Part shown: one piece after another, positions 9,019 through 18,869 of the stretch
How positions within the stretch are numbered: the first letter of the stretch is position 1
How the letters are laid out: every line of letters begins with the position of its first letter
NCBI GenBank assembly: GCA_004295245.1
Contig: REAR01000064.1
Span: forward strand, 1 to 52,331
DNA from: Sphingobacteriales bacterium
GTDB lineage: Bacteria; Bacteroidota; Bacteroidia; Chitinophagales; Chitinophagaceae
Direction of reading: 5' to 3'
Length of the DNA: 52,331 nt
Program-made: the position numbers and the translations under genes
The notes under the pieces: generated by a model
Seen by the model: only the letters and a program-made list of their open reading frames with translations
What the model was told of the DNA's origin: nothing
Databases searched by the model: none

Positions 9019-10260
9019 TTACTCAGCTTTTTTTAATGCTACTGCATAAACATTGGTTTCGCCTTCAAAGTTTGCCCTAAAGATGACCCATTGCTCGTCG
9101 GGGCTAAAATGTACATTGGGTTCCAGCTTGTAATTATGGTTTTTCATATTCACCAGCTTTTCGGCTACAAATACATTTTGGTTGGGCCTGAACAAATAAA
9201 TCCATCTGCCATCAGTGGCTCTTGCCACCTGGCCGGGGTCGCCACCATCGCCACAAAACAGTTTATTGTCTTTGGTACTGTTAAAATGAATACTCCATTC
9301 GTTGCGTTGCAATTCATACTTTGTTTTAGCGCCTGTTTTAACATGATGCCCTTCAATATAAAATTTTGTGCTGCGGGGTTGCTGCAAATCGTACCATATA
9401 ATACTGCCATCAGCGCTGCTCCATTCATGCCCGGCAATTTCCATTTCCATAATACGCTTATGAATTTGTGTAATGGCTTTTGTTGTTACATCTATCGTCC
9501 ATATGCGGTTTACTTTATGCCATGGGCCTTCATGACAAAACATTAATAAGTTAGGGTCTGCTGCTGAAAACTGTACATGGTTCAGCCATGCTGTATCGGT
9601 ATGCAGTTTGTTTAATTGCTTTTTGGCAATATCAATTGTAAATAGCGTACGTGGAAGCTTAGCTTCGTAAATAATATTAAAGTAGCTTGCTTTATTAGGG
9701 TATTTCTTAAATAATTCCTTTTCTTCATCGCTGGCTTTAACCCCCGCCAGTAAACTGCCGTTGGCATTTATACAAGTAACGCTGGCTTTAAAATCTTCCG
9801 GAAAAACAAACACCAGCCGTTCCTTTTTTGTAGTCACATCCACTTCAAACACACTATCCTTTACCTGAAAATATAATTTATTGGTGGCTGCAGCTACAAT
9901 CTCTCCGTTCATAGCTGTTGCATGGTGCGTTAATTGTGCTGTTTCATATGTTTTTAAATCAACCCAATGTATCTGGCGTTTGCTTTCGCTGGTATTACTT
10001 ATTTCAATTTTTGCAGCTTGCTCTTCCTGCTTTTGCGGTGCCGCATTATAAAATACCATCTTATTGCCAATAAAGGGATTGTTATGAAAGTAAAAACTAT
10101 AGTTGCTGCCAGCTATACGGGTAAGGCGCACCACTTTATGTTGTGTGTCTTTATCAATCCATACATCCGGCATTTTTGTTCCTCCTGTTTCCATTACCGG
10201 TTGTGCATAGCATATTACTCTTGCAACAACAAACAAACCCAGCACCACGCTTTTTTTCAT
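9019..10260 (-). CDS. Oligogalacturonate lyase, PL22
   Basis: 413 residues with an N-terminal signal peptide (MKKSVVLGLFVVARVICYAQ). The beta-propeller carries motifs of genuine PL22 enzymes: YFHNNPFIGNKMVFYN, MFCHEGPWHKVNRIWTID, MEIAGHEWSSADG, RNEWSIHFN and LEPNVHFSPDEQWVIF. The conserved His residues in these blocks are the expected base and metal ligands. PL22 converts unsaturated digalacturonate to 4-deoxy-5-keto-uronate. Unlike the cytoplasmic enterobacterial enzyme, this copy looks exported, as does the second one at 2693-4081. It begins 2 bp after the end of the GH43 gene, consistent with one transcript. Confidence 0.88.
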   Translation of the reverse strand: MKKSVVLGLFVVARVICYAQPVMETGGTKMPDVWIDKDTQHKVVRLTRIAGSNYSFYFHNNPFIGNKMVFYNAAPQKQEEQAAKIEISNTSESKRQIHWVDLKTYETAQLTHHATAMNGEIVAAATNKLYFQVKDSVFEVDVTTKKERLVFVFPEDFKASVTCINANGSLLAGVKASDEEKELFKKYPNKASYFNIIYEAKLPRTLFTIDIAKKQLNKLHTDTAWLNHVQFSAADPNLLMFCHEGPWHKVNRIWTIDVTTKAITQIHKRIMEMEIAGHEWSSADGSIIWYDLQQPRSTKFYIEGHHVKTGAKTKYELQRNEWSIHFNSTKDNKLFCGDGGDPGQVARATDGRWIYLFRPNQNVFVAEKLVNMKNHNYKLEPNVHFSPDEQWVIFRANFEGETNVYAVALKKAE

Positions 10261-10262
10261 AC

Positions 10263-11225
10263 TTATTTTTTTATGGGTTTAACACCTTCGCTTGTCATTA
10301 CCACACGTTTCATTGTACCATCTTTATTATAATAGAGATAATCAATACAAACGCTGCGATGAAAGCTTCCTGCATCTGGCACCAATGCCCCATTGTGATA
10401 AATAAAATACCACTGCCCCTTGTATGCTACAATTGCCTGATGGTTGGTATTGCTGTTTCCGGCAATCTCGTTTAAAATACCTTTATATTCCCAAGGGCCT
10501 TCAATATTGCGGCTCATAGCATACGCAATCTTTTCCGGAAACTCATACGCATAAGACAGGTAATACCATCCATTTCGCTGATGTACCCAAGGTGCTTCTG
10601 TAAACTTAGGCAGTTCAATTTTTTTAAACGCACCCTCCATCTCAATCATATTCTCTTGCAGCTTCACATAATGCAACGTAGTATTGCCCCAAAACAAATA
10701 CGCCTGCCCCTTATCTATCATTACAGTAGGGTCAATATCATCCCAGCTTATTTTTGCTTCGGTGGTCATATCATTTGTAATAAGCGCTTTTCCAATGGCG
10801 TCTTTAAATGGCCCTTTCGGGTTGTCCGCCACGGCTACGCCAATTGCCTTTCCACGATGTGTACTATCGTGAGTAATAGCAACAAACCAATAAAATTTTC
10901 CATTACGTTCAATTACCTGGCTGGCCCATGCATCATCTTTTGCCCATTTAAATATGGAAGTATTTAACGGAGACGGATGCTCTGTCCAATGCTTCATATC
11001 TGTAGTAGAAAAACATAACCAATCGTGCATCACATACCTGTTTTCTTTAGCCGGCGCTACATCGTGGCCGGTGTAAACATACAAGGTGTCTTTATACACC
11101 AATGCTGCTGCATCTGCTGTGTATTTGTGCCGTATAATGGGGTTGCCAGCTGCTATAAATGCAGTGTCTTGCGCCAATACATTTAATGTGGCAAACAATG
11201 CTATTGATACACTAAATAATTTCAT
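10263..11225 (-). CDS. Glycoside hydrolase family 43 (arabinan/arabinoside type)
   Basis: The ATG at 11225 gives 320 residues starting with a good signal peptide (MKLFSVSIALFATLNVLAQ). An upstream in-frame ATG at 11288 would add 21 residues encoded by repeat copy E, so it is rejected. The five-bladed propeller shows the three GH43 acidic residues: Asp in HKYTADAAALVYKDTLY (base), Asp in SWDDIDPTVMI (pKa modulator) and Glu in FTEAPWVHQRNGWYYLSY (acid). RNIEGPWEYKG and NTNHQAIVAYKGQWYFIYH are typical of exo-acting arabinosidase/galactosidase subfamilies. The exact subfamily is not assigned. It is cotranscribed with PL22 downstream (2-bp gap). Confidence 0.88.
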   Translation of the reverse strand: MKLFSVSIALFATLNVLAQDTAFIAAGNPIIRHKYTADAAALVYKDTLYVYTGHDVAPAKENRYVMHDWLCFSTTDMKHWTEHPSPLNTSIFKWAKDDAWASQVIERNGKFYWFVAITHDSTHRGKAIGVAVADNPKGPFKDAIGKALITNDMTTEAKISWDDIDPTVMIDKGQAYLFWGNTTLHYVKLQENMIEMEGAFKKIELPKFTEAPWVHQRNGWYYLSYAYEFPEKIAYAMSRNIEGPWEYKGILNEIAGNSNTNHQAIVAYKGQWYFIYHNGALVPDAGSFHRSVCIDYLYYNKDGTMKRVVMTSEGVKPIKK

Positions 11226-11240
11226 ATTGCCGGGTTTTTT

Positions 11241-11374
11241 GTTGCCGTTGCAGGGTGCGACGCAACGGCTGTTTATTATTTTTACCACTGCTGGCTACCA
11301 AAATATTTTTTGTTATCAGCAGTATCGCTTTATTCATCTTTGCTTGCGTCGCACTCTTCAACCGTTGTTTCTTT
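11241..11374. repeat. Intergenic inverted-repeat element, copy E
   Basis: Two cores face each other: GTGCGACGCAAC at 11255-11266 and CTTGCGTCGCAC at 11343-11354. The flanks are also inverted (CGTTGCAGG on the left against CTTCAACCG on the right), giving arms of about 24 bp at 11246-11269 and 11341-11364. The interior carries ACCACTGCTGGCTACC, shared with copies C and H. The unit fills almost the whole gap between the CE12 stop (11384) and the GH43 start (11225). Confidence 0.82.
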
Positions 11375-11383
11375 GTGCGGCGT

Positions 11384-12718
11384 TTAGTTGCCATCGGGTT
11401 TTGTACCGGTTATAAATGCACTGGATGGCCAATAAAATTTTTCAAAAGGTAAAGGCCTTGCAGGATGGTAAACATTGATCTGCGGTTTAATAAATTTTAC
11501 CAATGGCAACTGCTGTTGTTGTATGCTGCTAACAATGCAACGGGCCAGTTGATACGCACCATAAGGACTGAAATGCGTATTATCTTCTAATTTTTTTTCC
11601 TGCCCTGGAAAAGTATTGGCAGCATAATGCACAAATGCTTTTACGGATGCCTCCTCGCCCCAAGCTTCGTATAAAGTTTTACTCATTGCATTTAAATCAA
11701 TCAGCGCAACCTGCTCTTGTTTTGCTAATTGTCGCATGGCTTCAGGGTAGGCTGCTAAAGTATTTTCTATATGCCCGGCAGCATCAAACTTTCTGCGATG
11801 CATAGAAGTAACCAGCACCGGTATTATTTTACGGGCTTTGGCTTCAATAATCCATTCTTTGATGGTTTGCTGGTATGTTGTAAAGGGATCCAGATGATTG
11901 CCACCCGGTTTCTGGTCATTATGTGTAAACTCTATAAACAAATAATCGCCGGGTTTGCTCAGGCTCCATATTTTATCAAGTCGTCGTTCTGCTTTAAAGG
12001 CCTTCATAGTTTCGCCACTTTCTGCATAGTTTGCTACCGCCACTTTACCCGGCTGTAAAAAAACAGGAAACACTTGTCCCCAGGCAGCCCAAGGTTCCTT
12101 ATCCTGATCTACCACGGTAGAATTTCCGGCTAAAAAAATAGTAGTGGCTTTTTTATTAGGTGTTATTTCTACAGCACACACTTTGGGCAGAGAGTCATTA
12201 AATTCTATAGTTAACAAATTATCCCAATGGAGATACGCATATTCTCTGGCTTTTAATTTTACTTTATTAATGATACTTGCCTGATCGTTTCTTATAACAC
12301 TGTCTTTTATATGCACAGTAAAAATTTCTGTTATAACTTTTCCTTTAGCGGTACGTATATTTTCCAGCATCAACCTGCGGCACTCTGTACGCACCGTGGT
12401 AGCAGAGATGCCTTTGCTATCGCCAAGTATCAATTTAACATCGTAATTACCATCGGGCAATTTTACAGAAAAGTAAAATGGTTTTGAAGCGGTGATATAA
12501 TCTCCTTTTAAAACATCACCCCCATTGTCTACTACTGTTACCGGTGTGCCGTAAGAAAAGCCATAGCCCAGTTCATCTTCATACTTGCTGGCAGCCGTAA
12601 TAGCAATATACCCTTTAGCTGTGCGACTGCTGCCAAAATCAAACTTATACCCTGCAGGCATTTGAGCAGTTGCTATGAGTGGCAATAAAAAAAATACTAT
12701 TGAAATAAACCCTTTCAT
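11384..12718 (-). CDS. Rhamnogalacturonan acetylesterase, CE12 (SGNH/GDSL fold) with N-terminal beta-sandwich
   Basis: 444 residues with signal peptide ([19 protein letters not shown]). Residues about 20-170 form a jelly-roll domain ([34 protein letters not shown]), common in Bacteroidota CE12 proteins. The esterase domain follows: [20 protein letters not shown] with the nucleophile Ser, [13 protein letters not shown] (oxyanion Gly), [12 protein letters not shown] (oxyanion Asn) and [15 protein letters not shown] with the Asp-x-x-His pair. CE12 enzymes remove acetyl groups from galacturonic acid in RG-I. The start ATG overlaps the GH95 stop by 4 bp (ATGA), so the two are translationally coupled. 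Confidence 0.92.
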   Translation of the reverse strand: MKGFISIVFFLLPLIATAQMPAGYKFDFGSSRTAKGYIAITAASKYEDELGYGFSYGTPVTVVDNGGDVLKGDYITASKPFYFSVKLPDGNYDVKLILGDSKGISATTVRTECRRLMLENIRTAKGKVITEIFTVHIKDSVIRNDQASIINKVKLKAREYAYLHWDNLLTIEFNDSLPKVCAVEITPNKKATTIFLAGNSTVVDQDKEPWAAWGQVFPVFLQPGKVAVANYAESGETMKAFKAERRLDKIWSLSKPGDYLFIEFTHNDQKPGGNHLDPFTTYQQTIKEWIIEAKARKIIPVLVTSMHRRKFDAAGHIENTLAAYPEAMRQLAKQEQVALIDLNAMSKTLYEAWGEEASVKAFVHYAANTFPGQEKKLEDNTHFSPYGAYQLARCIVSSIQQQQLPLVKFIKPQINVYHPARPLPFEKFYWPSSAFITGTKPDGN

Positions 12719-15177
12719 TCGTTTGGCATTATTTGGTAGCGTTGCCCGGCCACTGTGTTAAAGGTTGTTATGTATTGTTGTAATGGCAGCTGTGTGTTCA
12801 GCATACTTTTAGCGGTATTATTTCTTATAGCAATAGCAGTTGCTGTACTTAGCTTACAAATACCTCCCTGCTTTGAGATAATTGTGGCTTTAACCAGTTT
12901 ACCATTTTTCCACCATATATCTATTTCAAAATTGCCCCGGGCTACAATCCCTTTTATAGATCCTTCTTTCCAGGCAGTTGGTAACGCAGGCAATAGTTGT
13001 ATGTTGCCCAAATGGCTTTGCACCAGCATTTCCAGTACACCCGCAGTGGCGCCAAAATTTCCATCTATCTGAAATGGGGGATGTGCATCAAACAAATTAG
13101 GGTACACGCCGCCACCGCCAGAATACACTTCCTTGTTATACTCTTTTGTTAAGCGTAATAAATTTTTATATAAAGTATAGGCATGGTCACCATCCAGTAA
13201 TCGGGCCCAAAAATTAATTTTCCACGCTATGCTCCAGCCAGTGCCATCGTCTCCACGCAATTGTAAAGTTTTAGTTACAGCATCAGCATATTGCTTATCC
13301 AGTAGCGGAGAAATTTGCCTGCCCGGATGCAAACCAAACGCATGAGAAACATGGCGGTGATGTGGTTCATCATCTTCCCAGTCATCATACCACTCTACAA
13401 GGTTTCCTTTCTTGCCAATTTTTAGCGGGTTTAGTTTGCGGCGTTTTTCTTTCAGCATTTCCGCATAGTCTTTATCTATGTTTAAAATAGCAGCCGCTTC
13501 AATAAGATTGGTAAATAAATCCCATATAATTTCCATATCCATAGCAGAAGCAATGGTAAGAGTGCCTTTAAACCCATTGGGATGTATGTAAACATTTTCA
13601 GGCGATGTTGAAGGAGCTGTTATTAGTACGCCATTTTTTTCCACCAGCCAGTCTAAACAAAAATCAGCAGCACCTTTCATTAAAGGATACGCTACTTCTT
13701 TTAAATATTTTTTATCAGCCGTGTAGCGATACCGTTCAAACAAATGCTGGCTTAGCCAAGGGCTGCCCAAACTCCAGTTGGCCCATTTGGGGTCTCCGTT
13801 ACCTTCACCTACGGGATTGGTTTGTGCCCACAAATCACTGTTATGGTGCACAGCCCAACCGTTCATATTATAATAGTTGCGGGCCGTGGCCGCACCATTC
13901 TTAGCCATTCTTTGTATGTGTTGTACCAATGGCCATTCCATTTCGCTAAGATTGGCAGGTTGTGCCAACCAGTAATTCATTTGCAGGTTAATATTGGTGG
14001 TGTAATTGCTGCGCCATGGCGGGCGGATGCCATTGCTCCATATACCTTGCAGGTTAGCGGGCATGCCGCCGGGGCGTGATGAACAAATCAATAAATAGCG
14101 TCCATACTGAAAGAATAATTCTTCCAGCGCATAATCTGCAGTCCCTTTCTGATAATTCAATAAGCGTTCATTAATTGGTAATGCCGGTGCTACAGCATTG
14201 TTGAGAGATAAAGCAACACGGTTAAAATATTTTTGGTAATCAGCAATATGGGCTACTAGTAATTGTTGGTACGTTTTAACAGTAGCAGCCTTTAAAAAAT
14301 TACTAACCAGTTGTGCTTCGTCTTTACCATCTTTATCAGGGCATTTATCGTAACCATTAAAGCTGGTGGCCCCTGCCACCATTAATATTACTTCTGTAGC
14401 GTTTTTAAAATTCAATGAAGTATCAGTAGCCGTTAATTGCCCATCATTAGAAACAGTCTTCACGGCAAACTGAAAACGCATACCATCGCAGGAAGCACTA
14501 TCAGTATATATGAACGGCTTGGGGTAGCGCCGCTCATCGTTTGTAATACGTGCCTTACCTTTTAAAACTAATTCTTTTGCAGGGGTTGTATTTTTTTGAT
14601 ACTGCAATTCGTGCTTCACATTTACAGTAAAATTTAATTGCCCTGCTTTATCCGCTTTTAGTTTTATCAGCATTACCTGATCTGGTGCCGATATAAAATA
14701 TGCTCTTGTGTAGTGAACGCCCGCTGCAGTAAAACTGCTGGTGGCAATAGCAGTGGCTATATTTAGATCGCGGTAAACCGAAGTTGCAGCACCAGCAAAT
14801 TGTTGCTCAATTATAATATCTCCCAAAGGTTGATACATTTCTGTATCTGGGCCTTGTATTTTTTTAAGCAGGCCAATGGCTTTATTAATACTATCTCTGT
14901 ATAATTCTTCTCTAACCGGTTGCAGATAATTAACTGCCCCCGGGTTCGGATTCAGATTTACAGGCCCGCCGGTCCATAGTGTTTGCTCATTTAATTGAAT
15001 CAATTCTGTACCCGGTCTGCCAAACACCATTGCTCCTAAACGGCCATTACCCAGCGGTAAAGCTTCATTCCAGTCTTTTGCCGGTTGTGTATACCAAAGT
15101 GTATAATTTTTATTGCTTTGGCTATTTACAGTAAAGCAGCAGCAAATGATACCAATGCAGACAAAATATTTTTTCAT
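12715..15177 (-). CDS. GH95 alpha-L-fucosidase / alpha-L-galactosidase
   Basis: 820 residues with signal peptide ([20 protein letters not shown]). The N-terminal domain carries [19 protein letters not shown] and [13 protein letters not shown]. The (alpha/alpha)6 barrel has [36 protein letters not shown] (the Asn pair used for catalysis in family members), [11 protein letters not shown] (acid Glu) and [19 protein letters not shown] (Asp that activates the Asn base). GH95 enzymes cut alpha-1,2-linked L-fucose or L-galactose from xyloglucan, RG-II and arabinogalactan proteins. It overlaps both neighbours by 4 bp (GH51 upstream, CE12 downstream), so these three genes form a tightly coupled unit. 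Confidence 0.93.
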   Translation of the reverse strand: MKKYFVCIGIICCCFTVNSQSNKNYTLWYTQPAKDWNEALPLGNGRLGAMVFGRPGTELIQLNEQTLWTGGPVNLNPNPGAVNYLQPVREELYRDSINKAIGLLKKIQGPDTEMYQPLGDIIIEQQFAGAATSVYRDLNIATAIATSSFTAAGVHYTRAYFISAPDQVMLIKLKADKAGQLNFTVNVKHELQYQKNTTPAKELVLKGKARITNDERRYPKPFIYTDSASCDGMRFQFAVKTVSNDGQLTATDTSLNFKNATEVILMVAGATSFNGYDKCPDKDGKDEAQLVSNFLKAATVKTYQQLLVAHIADYQKYFNRVALSLNNAVAPALPINERLLNYQKGTADYALEELFFQYGRYLLICSSRPGGMPANLQGIWSNGIRPPWRSNYTTNINLQMNYWLAQPANLSEMEWPLVQHIQRMAKNGAATARNYYNMNGWAVHHNSDLWAQTNPVGEGNGDPKWANWSLGSPWLSQHLFERYRYTADKKYLKEVAYPLMKGAADFCLDWLVEKNGVLITAPSTSPENVYIHPNGFKGTLTIASAMDMEIIWDLFTNLIEAAAILNIDKDYAEMLKEKRRKLNPLKIGKKGNLVEWYDDWEDDEPHHRHVSHAFGLHPGRQISPLLDKQYADAVTKTLQLRGDDGTGWSIAWKINFWARLLDGDHAYTLYKNLLRLTKEYNKEVYSGGGGVYPNLFDAHPPFQIDGNFGATAGVLEMLVQSHLGNIQLLPALPTAWKEGSIKGIVARGNFEIDIWWKNGKLVKATIISKQGGICKLSTATAIAIRNNTAKSMLNTQLPLQQYITTFNTVAGQRYQIMPNE

Positions 15178-17144
15178 TTCTTTTTAACAGGTATTTTAAG
15201 TACGGCTACCGCATTTGCAGGTATTGTATATAGCAGCTTATTAGCAGCAAGTAAAGCTTCTTTTGTATCAGGCTTTACTTGCTCCAGTTCTGAAAGTTTA
15301 TTGCAACTGGAAAGATCTTTTGTGCTCAACTCCTGTATTACTACTGCCGCTTTTTTTATTTTAAGACCCATAATATTTAAATCAATCATCTGTGCTGTGG
15401 CAGCATTGTTCACCACTTTAATAATCAATGTGCCTGTTTCTGCATCTGTAACAGCACTACTGTATAAACCCTCTTTACCGGTAAGAGGTTTTCCTTCTTC
15501 TGTAATTGCAATTACATGGGTACCCCTATTTGTTGAAAACAATTGCTGCACATAATAATTAGGCGTTGCCACTGTTTTTAAATTATCAAACCATATCAGG
15601 TCAGGGCGCCATTGCCATGCATCGGCATGCGCCAGCAGCGGTGCATAAGAACACATTTGTACCATATCGGCATTTCTTTCCAATCCGGTCATAAAAGCGG
15701 CTTCTGCTAATGCAGCTTCCCAGCTATTCATACCTTCGGCAGCAGCAGGGTTACCTTTAATATGCGCCGCATATTCACCAGCAAAAACTTTCGGACCGCT
15801 ACGATCATAGTTATCGTAACGATTGGCATTTTTTAAAAACCATTCTGGTGGTTTGTAATAATGTTCATCTACTAAAGAAGGTTGCAGGTGTCTTAACTCC
15901 TTCCATGCATAATTAAAATATTCCCCCTCTGCAAACGGACCAGAACCAGATACAATTTTTATGTTAGGGTACTTTGCAAGTATTGCTTTTTCAAAAACCT
16001 TATAGCGTTCTATATATTGTGGCTCCCATTGTTCATTACCAACCCCTAAAAATTGTAAATTAAAAGGTGCCGGGTGTCCCATATCATTTCGCAACTTACC
16101 CCATTGCGTGGTAATGGCTCCGTTTGCAAATTCAATTAAATCCAGTGCATCATTAATGTAAGGTTGCAGTTCATCCATAGCTACTACTTCGCCGCTATTA
16201 AACTGGCAAGCCATGCCGCAGTTTATAATGGGTAAAGGTGCTGCGCCAATATCTTCAGCCAGTAAAAAATATTCATAAAACCCTAAACCAAAACTCTGGT
16301 AATAATCCGGTGCTGCACGATGGCGAAACTCAACATTCCAACGATTCATAATTAACGTGCGGTCATCTGTATTGCCCACCGTTGTCTTCCATTGGTAACG
16401 GTTAGTTAAGTCTTTGCCTTCTACAATACAGCCACCGGGAAAACGTAAAAAACCCGGTTTCAGATCAGCAATTTTTTGTACAATATCATTTCTTAATCCA
16501 CCGGGTCTTCCTTTCCAGGTATCTTTCGGAAATAAAGAAATTATATCAATATCAATTATACCCTCGCCTTCAAAAACAATATTTAATTTACCCCGCTGTG
16601 CGGTATCTGTTGCAGTAATTGATGCCGTAATTTTTTTCCATTCTGTGGTAACATCATTAATAGCGGCGCTGCCTATAACAGTACCTGCATTATTCAGTAA
16701 CTGAATTTTTAGTTGCATAGCACCCGGTGTAAGCACTCTGGCCATTAAAGAAAAATCATACTGCTTGTCTTTATGAAAGCCCATGCCTCTAAAACCTTCA
16801 TTGCTCAATGCATAATTTCCATCTTCTTTTTCAATAGTAACTCTTGCAAATCTTGTATTAGTTTCCTGTGTAGCTTTATTAATAATTAATATTCTTCCCT
16901 TATCATAACTGCTGCGGTTTTCTCTCCATCCCATCAGCGCTGTCGGAAATTCAAACGATCGGTTTTTTACCAGCTCTGCATACAAACCACCATCTGCACC
17001 AAAATTGATGTCTTCAAAAAAAACGCCCCACATGGTAGGTGCCACCGGATTCAGCAGCTTATCTGCACTTACTACTAATTTTCGTTGCGCCACCGCCACC
17101 ATGCTCATTATAAATACAGCAGCTATTAAGATCAGTCTTTTCAT
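15174..17144 (-). CDS. Alpha-L-arabinofuranosidase, GH51
   Basis: 656 residues with signal peptide [20 protein letters not shown]. The mature N-terminus ([39 protein letters not shown]) is diagnostic of GH51. A carbohydrate-binding-like insert follows (about 75-200; [18 protein letters not shown]). The TIM barrel has [28 protein letters not shown] with the acid/base Glu, and [10 protein letters not shown] with the likely nucleophile Glu. A C-terminal sandwich closes the protein. It would release terminal arabinofuranose from arabinan or arabinogalactan side chains. It overlaps the GH95 gene by 4 bp. Repeat copy F fills the 84-bp gap to GH105. Confidence 0.93.
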   Translation of the reverse strand: MKRLILIAAVFIMSMVAVAQRKLVVSADKLLNPVAPTMWGVFFEDINFGADGGLYAELVKNRSFEFPTALMGWRENRSSYDKGRILIINKATQETNTRFARVTIEKEDGNYALSNEGFRGMGFHKDKQYDFSLMARVLTPGAMQLKIQLLNNAGTVIGSAAINDVTTEWKKITASITATDTAQRGKLNIVFEGEGIIDIDIISLFPKDTWKGRPGGLRNDIVQKIADLKPGFLRFPGGCIVEGKDLTNRYQWKTTVGNTDDRTLIMNRWNVEFRHRAAPDYYQSFGLGFYEYFLLAEDIGAAPLPIINCGMACQFNSGEVVAMDELQPYINDALDLIEFANGAITTQWGKLRNDMGHPAPFNLQFLGVGNEQWEPQYIERYKVFEKAILAKYPNIKIVSGSGPFAEGEYFNYAWKELRHLQPSLVDEHYYKPPEWFLKNANRYDNYDRSGPKVFAGEYAAHIKGNPAAAEGMNSWEAALAEAAFMTGLERNADMVQMCSYAPLLAHADAWQWRPDLIWFDNLKTVATPNYYVQQLFSTNRGTHVIAITEEGKPLTGKEGLYSSAVTDAETGTLIIKVVNNAATAQMIDLNIMGLKIKKAAVVIQELSTKDLSSCNKLSELEQVKPDTKEALLAANKLLYTIPANAVAVLKIPVKKK

Positions 17145-17160
17145 CCAATTATTTTTTTGT

Positions 17161-17228
17161 GTTAACCAGCTTTTTTATTTCATAGCAACAGCCTTGCTAC
17201 GCTCAGTTCAACTGTTATGCCAATGGCA
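17161..17228. repeat. Intergenic repeat half-unit, copy F (second-arm type)
   Basis: Carries the 17-mer TTGCTACGCTCAGTTCA at 17194-17210, identical to that at 24274-24290 in copy H, and GTTAACCAGC at the other side. This is the second half-unit of the family without the GTGCGACGCAAC half. It fills the 84-bp gap between GH105 and GH51. Confidence 0.75.
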
Positions 17229-18599
17229 TCAGTTTTTCTTTTTCAGTTGTAAAGAGCTGTCGTTAATTTCAAAACTGTAATTGTTTAGCAAAGCAATCAT
17301 TTCAGCGCCTGCAAGAATAACAGGGCCATAGCCATGCGCTGCATACACATTTACCGGGCGGTGATAATAAAACAAAGGGTCAAATGCCATACCCGTACCT
17401 ACACAAGTGCCTTCTACCTGGCCTTTATCATTAATTTTTGTAGTTACAGCATTCCATGCCAATAAACTCATAGGGGCATAGGTCATGGGGTCTAACCAAC
17501 CTTTATTACAAGCGTGTGCAATACAATAAGCATAAATAGCAGTAGCAGATGTTTCTAAATAAGAGTCTTCCCTATCTAATAACTGGTGCCAAAAGCCACT
17601 GCCACTTTGGTAAGCGGCCAAGCCTTTAGCATGTGCATTTAACTGTGCAATTACATAGGGCCTTCCGCTATGGTTTTCTGGTAAGGCGTCCAGTAATTCA
17701 ACCATCGTCATAATAGCCCAGCCATTTGCCCTTCCCCATCTAAATTCCGGATGTGTTTCCATACGCTCAACCCAGCCATGCATGTACACGCCTTTTTCTT
17801 TATTAAACATTCTATCTGTATAGGCTTTCAATTGTTTTACAGCATCATCAAAATATTTATTGTCTCCTGTTAAACGGCCCATCTGTGCCACGGCGGGTAT
17901 ATACATATACAAATCATCTAACCACAAGGTGTTTTTTTGCGGGCGGTTTCTGCCAATAGTACCATCTGCAAACCGATATTCTTTGGTAAAAATATAATCC
18001 ATGTAACCATCAATAAGACTGCGCAGGTTATTATTCAACCCACTTTTTTGTGCCCGTATCATTGCCGCACATACCGCCCCGGCATCGTCTAACGCATGCG
18101 GGTTAATAGGCTGAGAAAACAATCGGTTCTTTTGAATATACTCAAGCGGAAACTTTGCTTTTACTGCAGGCACCCATTTTGCCAAAAAGTCGAACCGGGT
18201 TTTTACATACGCTGCATATTTTGTATCTCCGGTGGTTTCTGTGGCCCGCTGCAATGCCCCGTAGGTTACCCCCCACTCATAACTTGTTAAACGAAAATCT
18301 TTTTGCTCTACAATGGCATTTGTGTCCAAGCCCGCTGTATTAGTTATTTCCTCTCCGGTTTTTTTATGAATCATGCGGGCAGGCGTTACTGCATTGATAT
18401 AGTTAAACACCTTATCTAAGGATGCTTTTACTTCTGGTACCGTCATAGCCTTATAAGGCACAGGGTAATCTGGCTGCATGGCATGCAGCGGGGCGGTAAC
18501 ATCGTTTTTAACTGGGGGTTGTTGTGCTTGTACTAATTGCGTGGTAATAAACAAGGCAATTAACAGCAGTTTTTTTTTTGTAGCAGCTTTACTATTCAT
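17229..18599 (-). CDS. Unsaturated rhamnogalacturonyl/uronyl hydrolase, GH105
   Basis: The ATG at 18599 gives 456 residues beginning MNSKAATKKKLLLIALF, a proper signal peptide. A further in-frame ATG at 18656 would place the start inside the operator, so it is rejected. GH105 signatures: FRLTSYEWGVTYGALQRA, PHALDDAGAVCAAMI, NTLWLDDLYMYIPAVAQMG (catalytic Asp region), EFRWGRANGWAIMTMVELL and DSYLETSATAIYAYCIA. The enzyme removes the unsaturated uronate left at the non-reducing end after a rhamnogalacturonan or pectate lyase has acted. It is the first gene of the leftward enzyme array, with the direct-repeat operator 45-61 bp before its start. Confidence 0.92.
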   Translation of the reverse strand: MNSKAATKKKLLLIALFITTQLVQAQQPPVKNDVTAPLHAMQPDYPVPYKAMTVPEVKASLDKVFNYINAVTPARMIHKKTGEEITNTAGLDTNAIVEQKDFRLTSYEWGVTYGALQRATETTGDTKYAAYVKTRFDFLAKWVPAVKAKFPLEYIQKNRLFSQPINPHALDDAGAVCAAMIRAQKSGLNNNLRSLIDGYMDYIFTKEYRFADGTIGRNRPQKNTLWLDDLYMYIPAVAQMGRLTGDNKYFDDAVKQLKAYTDRMFNKEKGVYMHGWVERMETHPEFRWGRANGWAIMTMVELLDALPENHSGRPYVIAQLNAHAKGLAAYQSGSGFWHQLLDREDSYLETSATAIYAYCIAHACNKGWLDPMTYAPMSLLAWNAVTTKINDKGQVEGTCVGTGMAFDPLFYYHRPVNVYAAHGYGPVILAGAEMIALLNNYSFEINDSSLQLKKKN

Positions 18600-18616
18600 A
18601 TGAAAACAATTGAAAT

Positions 18617-18660
18617 TAAAATTACTAATCCGTAGAACGGTTTCATCCTGTGCCATCCTG
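18617..18660 (-). promoter_or_regulatory. Direct-repeat operator and putative promoter of the enzyme operon
   Basis: CATCCTG occurs at 18644-18650 and again at 18654-18660 (CAGGATG-n3-CAGGATG on the coding strand, 10-bp period). The Bacteroidota-like -7 candidate TAATTTTA (coding strand; 18617-18624, one mismatch to TAnnTTTG) starts 19 bp downstream. The same arrangement with a 20-bp gap precedes the SusC gene at 23953. The position would overlap the -33 region, as for an activator. Inferred, not measured. Confidence 0.6.
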
Positions 18661-18743
18661 CGAAAAATGAATTTATTGCTGCAGCGCTTAGTAGTTCAAA
18701 TATCGTGAAAAAAGGGCGCTAAAAAAAGATTATCAGGGCGGTG

Positions 18744-18798
18744 TTGTTGAAGGGTGCGACGCAACGAGGCCTTATTGAAACGATGCGGCTGGTAAACC
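18744..18798. repeat. Intergenic repeat half-unit, copy G
   Basis: Core GTGCGACGCAAC at 18754-18765, preceded by TTGAAGG and followed after about 17 bp by ATGCGGCTGGTAAACC, which matches the tail of the left half-unit. It lies just beyond the terminator of the SusC/SusD operon, between that terminator and the operator of the enzyme operon. Confidence 0.75.
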
Positions 18799-18800
18799 AC

Positions 18801-18832
18801 AAAAAAAAGGCGGTCAAAAGAATTTGACCGCC
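18801..18832 (-). terminator. Intrinsic terminator of the SusC/SusD operon
   Basis: On the minus strand a perfect 10-bp stem GGCGGTCAAA / TTTGACCGCC with a 4-nt loop is followed by eight T residues (18801-18808). It lies 38 bp after the SusD stop codon, ends the two-gene operon, and separates it from the enzyme array. Confidence 0.92.
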
Positions 18833-18869
18833 GAACCATCTAATTTTACGCATGCTTGCTATGAGAAAA

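Noticed and set aside
11226-11288. Longer N-terminus for the GH43 gene from an ATG at 11288
   Set aside because: The extra residues are encoded by the repeat element and precede a complete signal peptide beginning at 11225.
18600-18656. Longer N-terminus for GH105 from an ATG at 18656
   Set aside because: It would start inside the direct-repeat operator and put 19 residues before a normal signal peptide.
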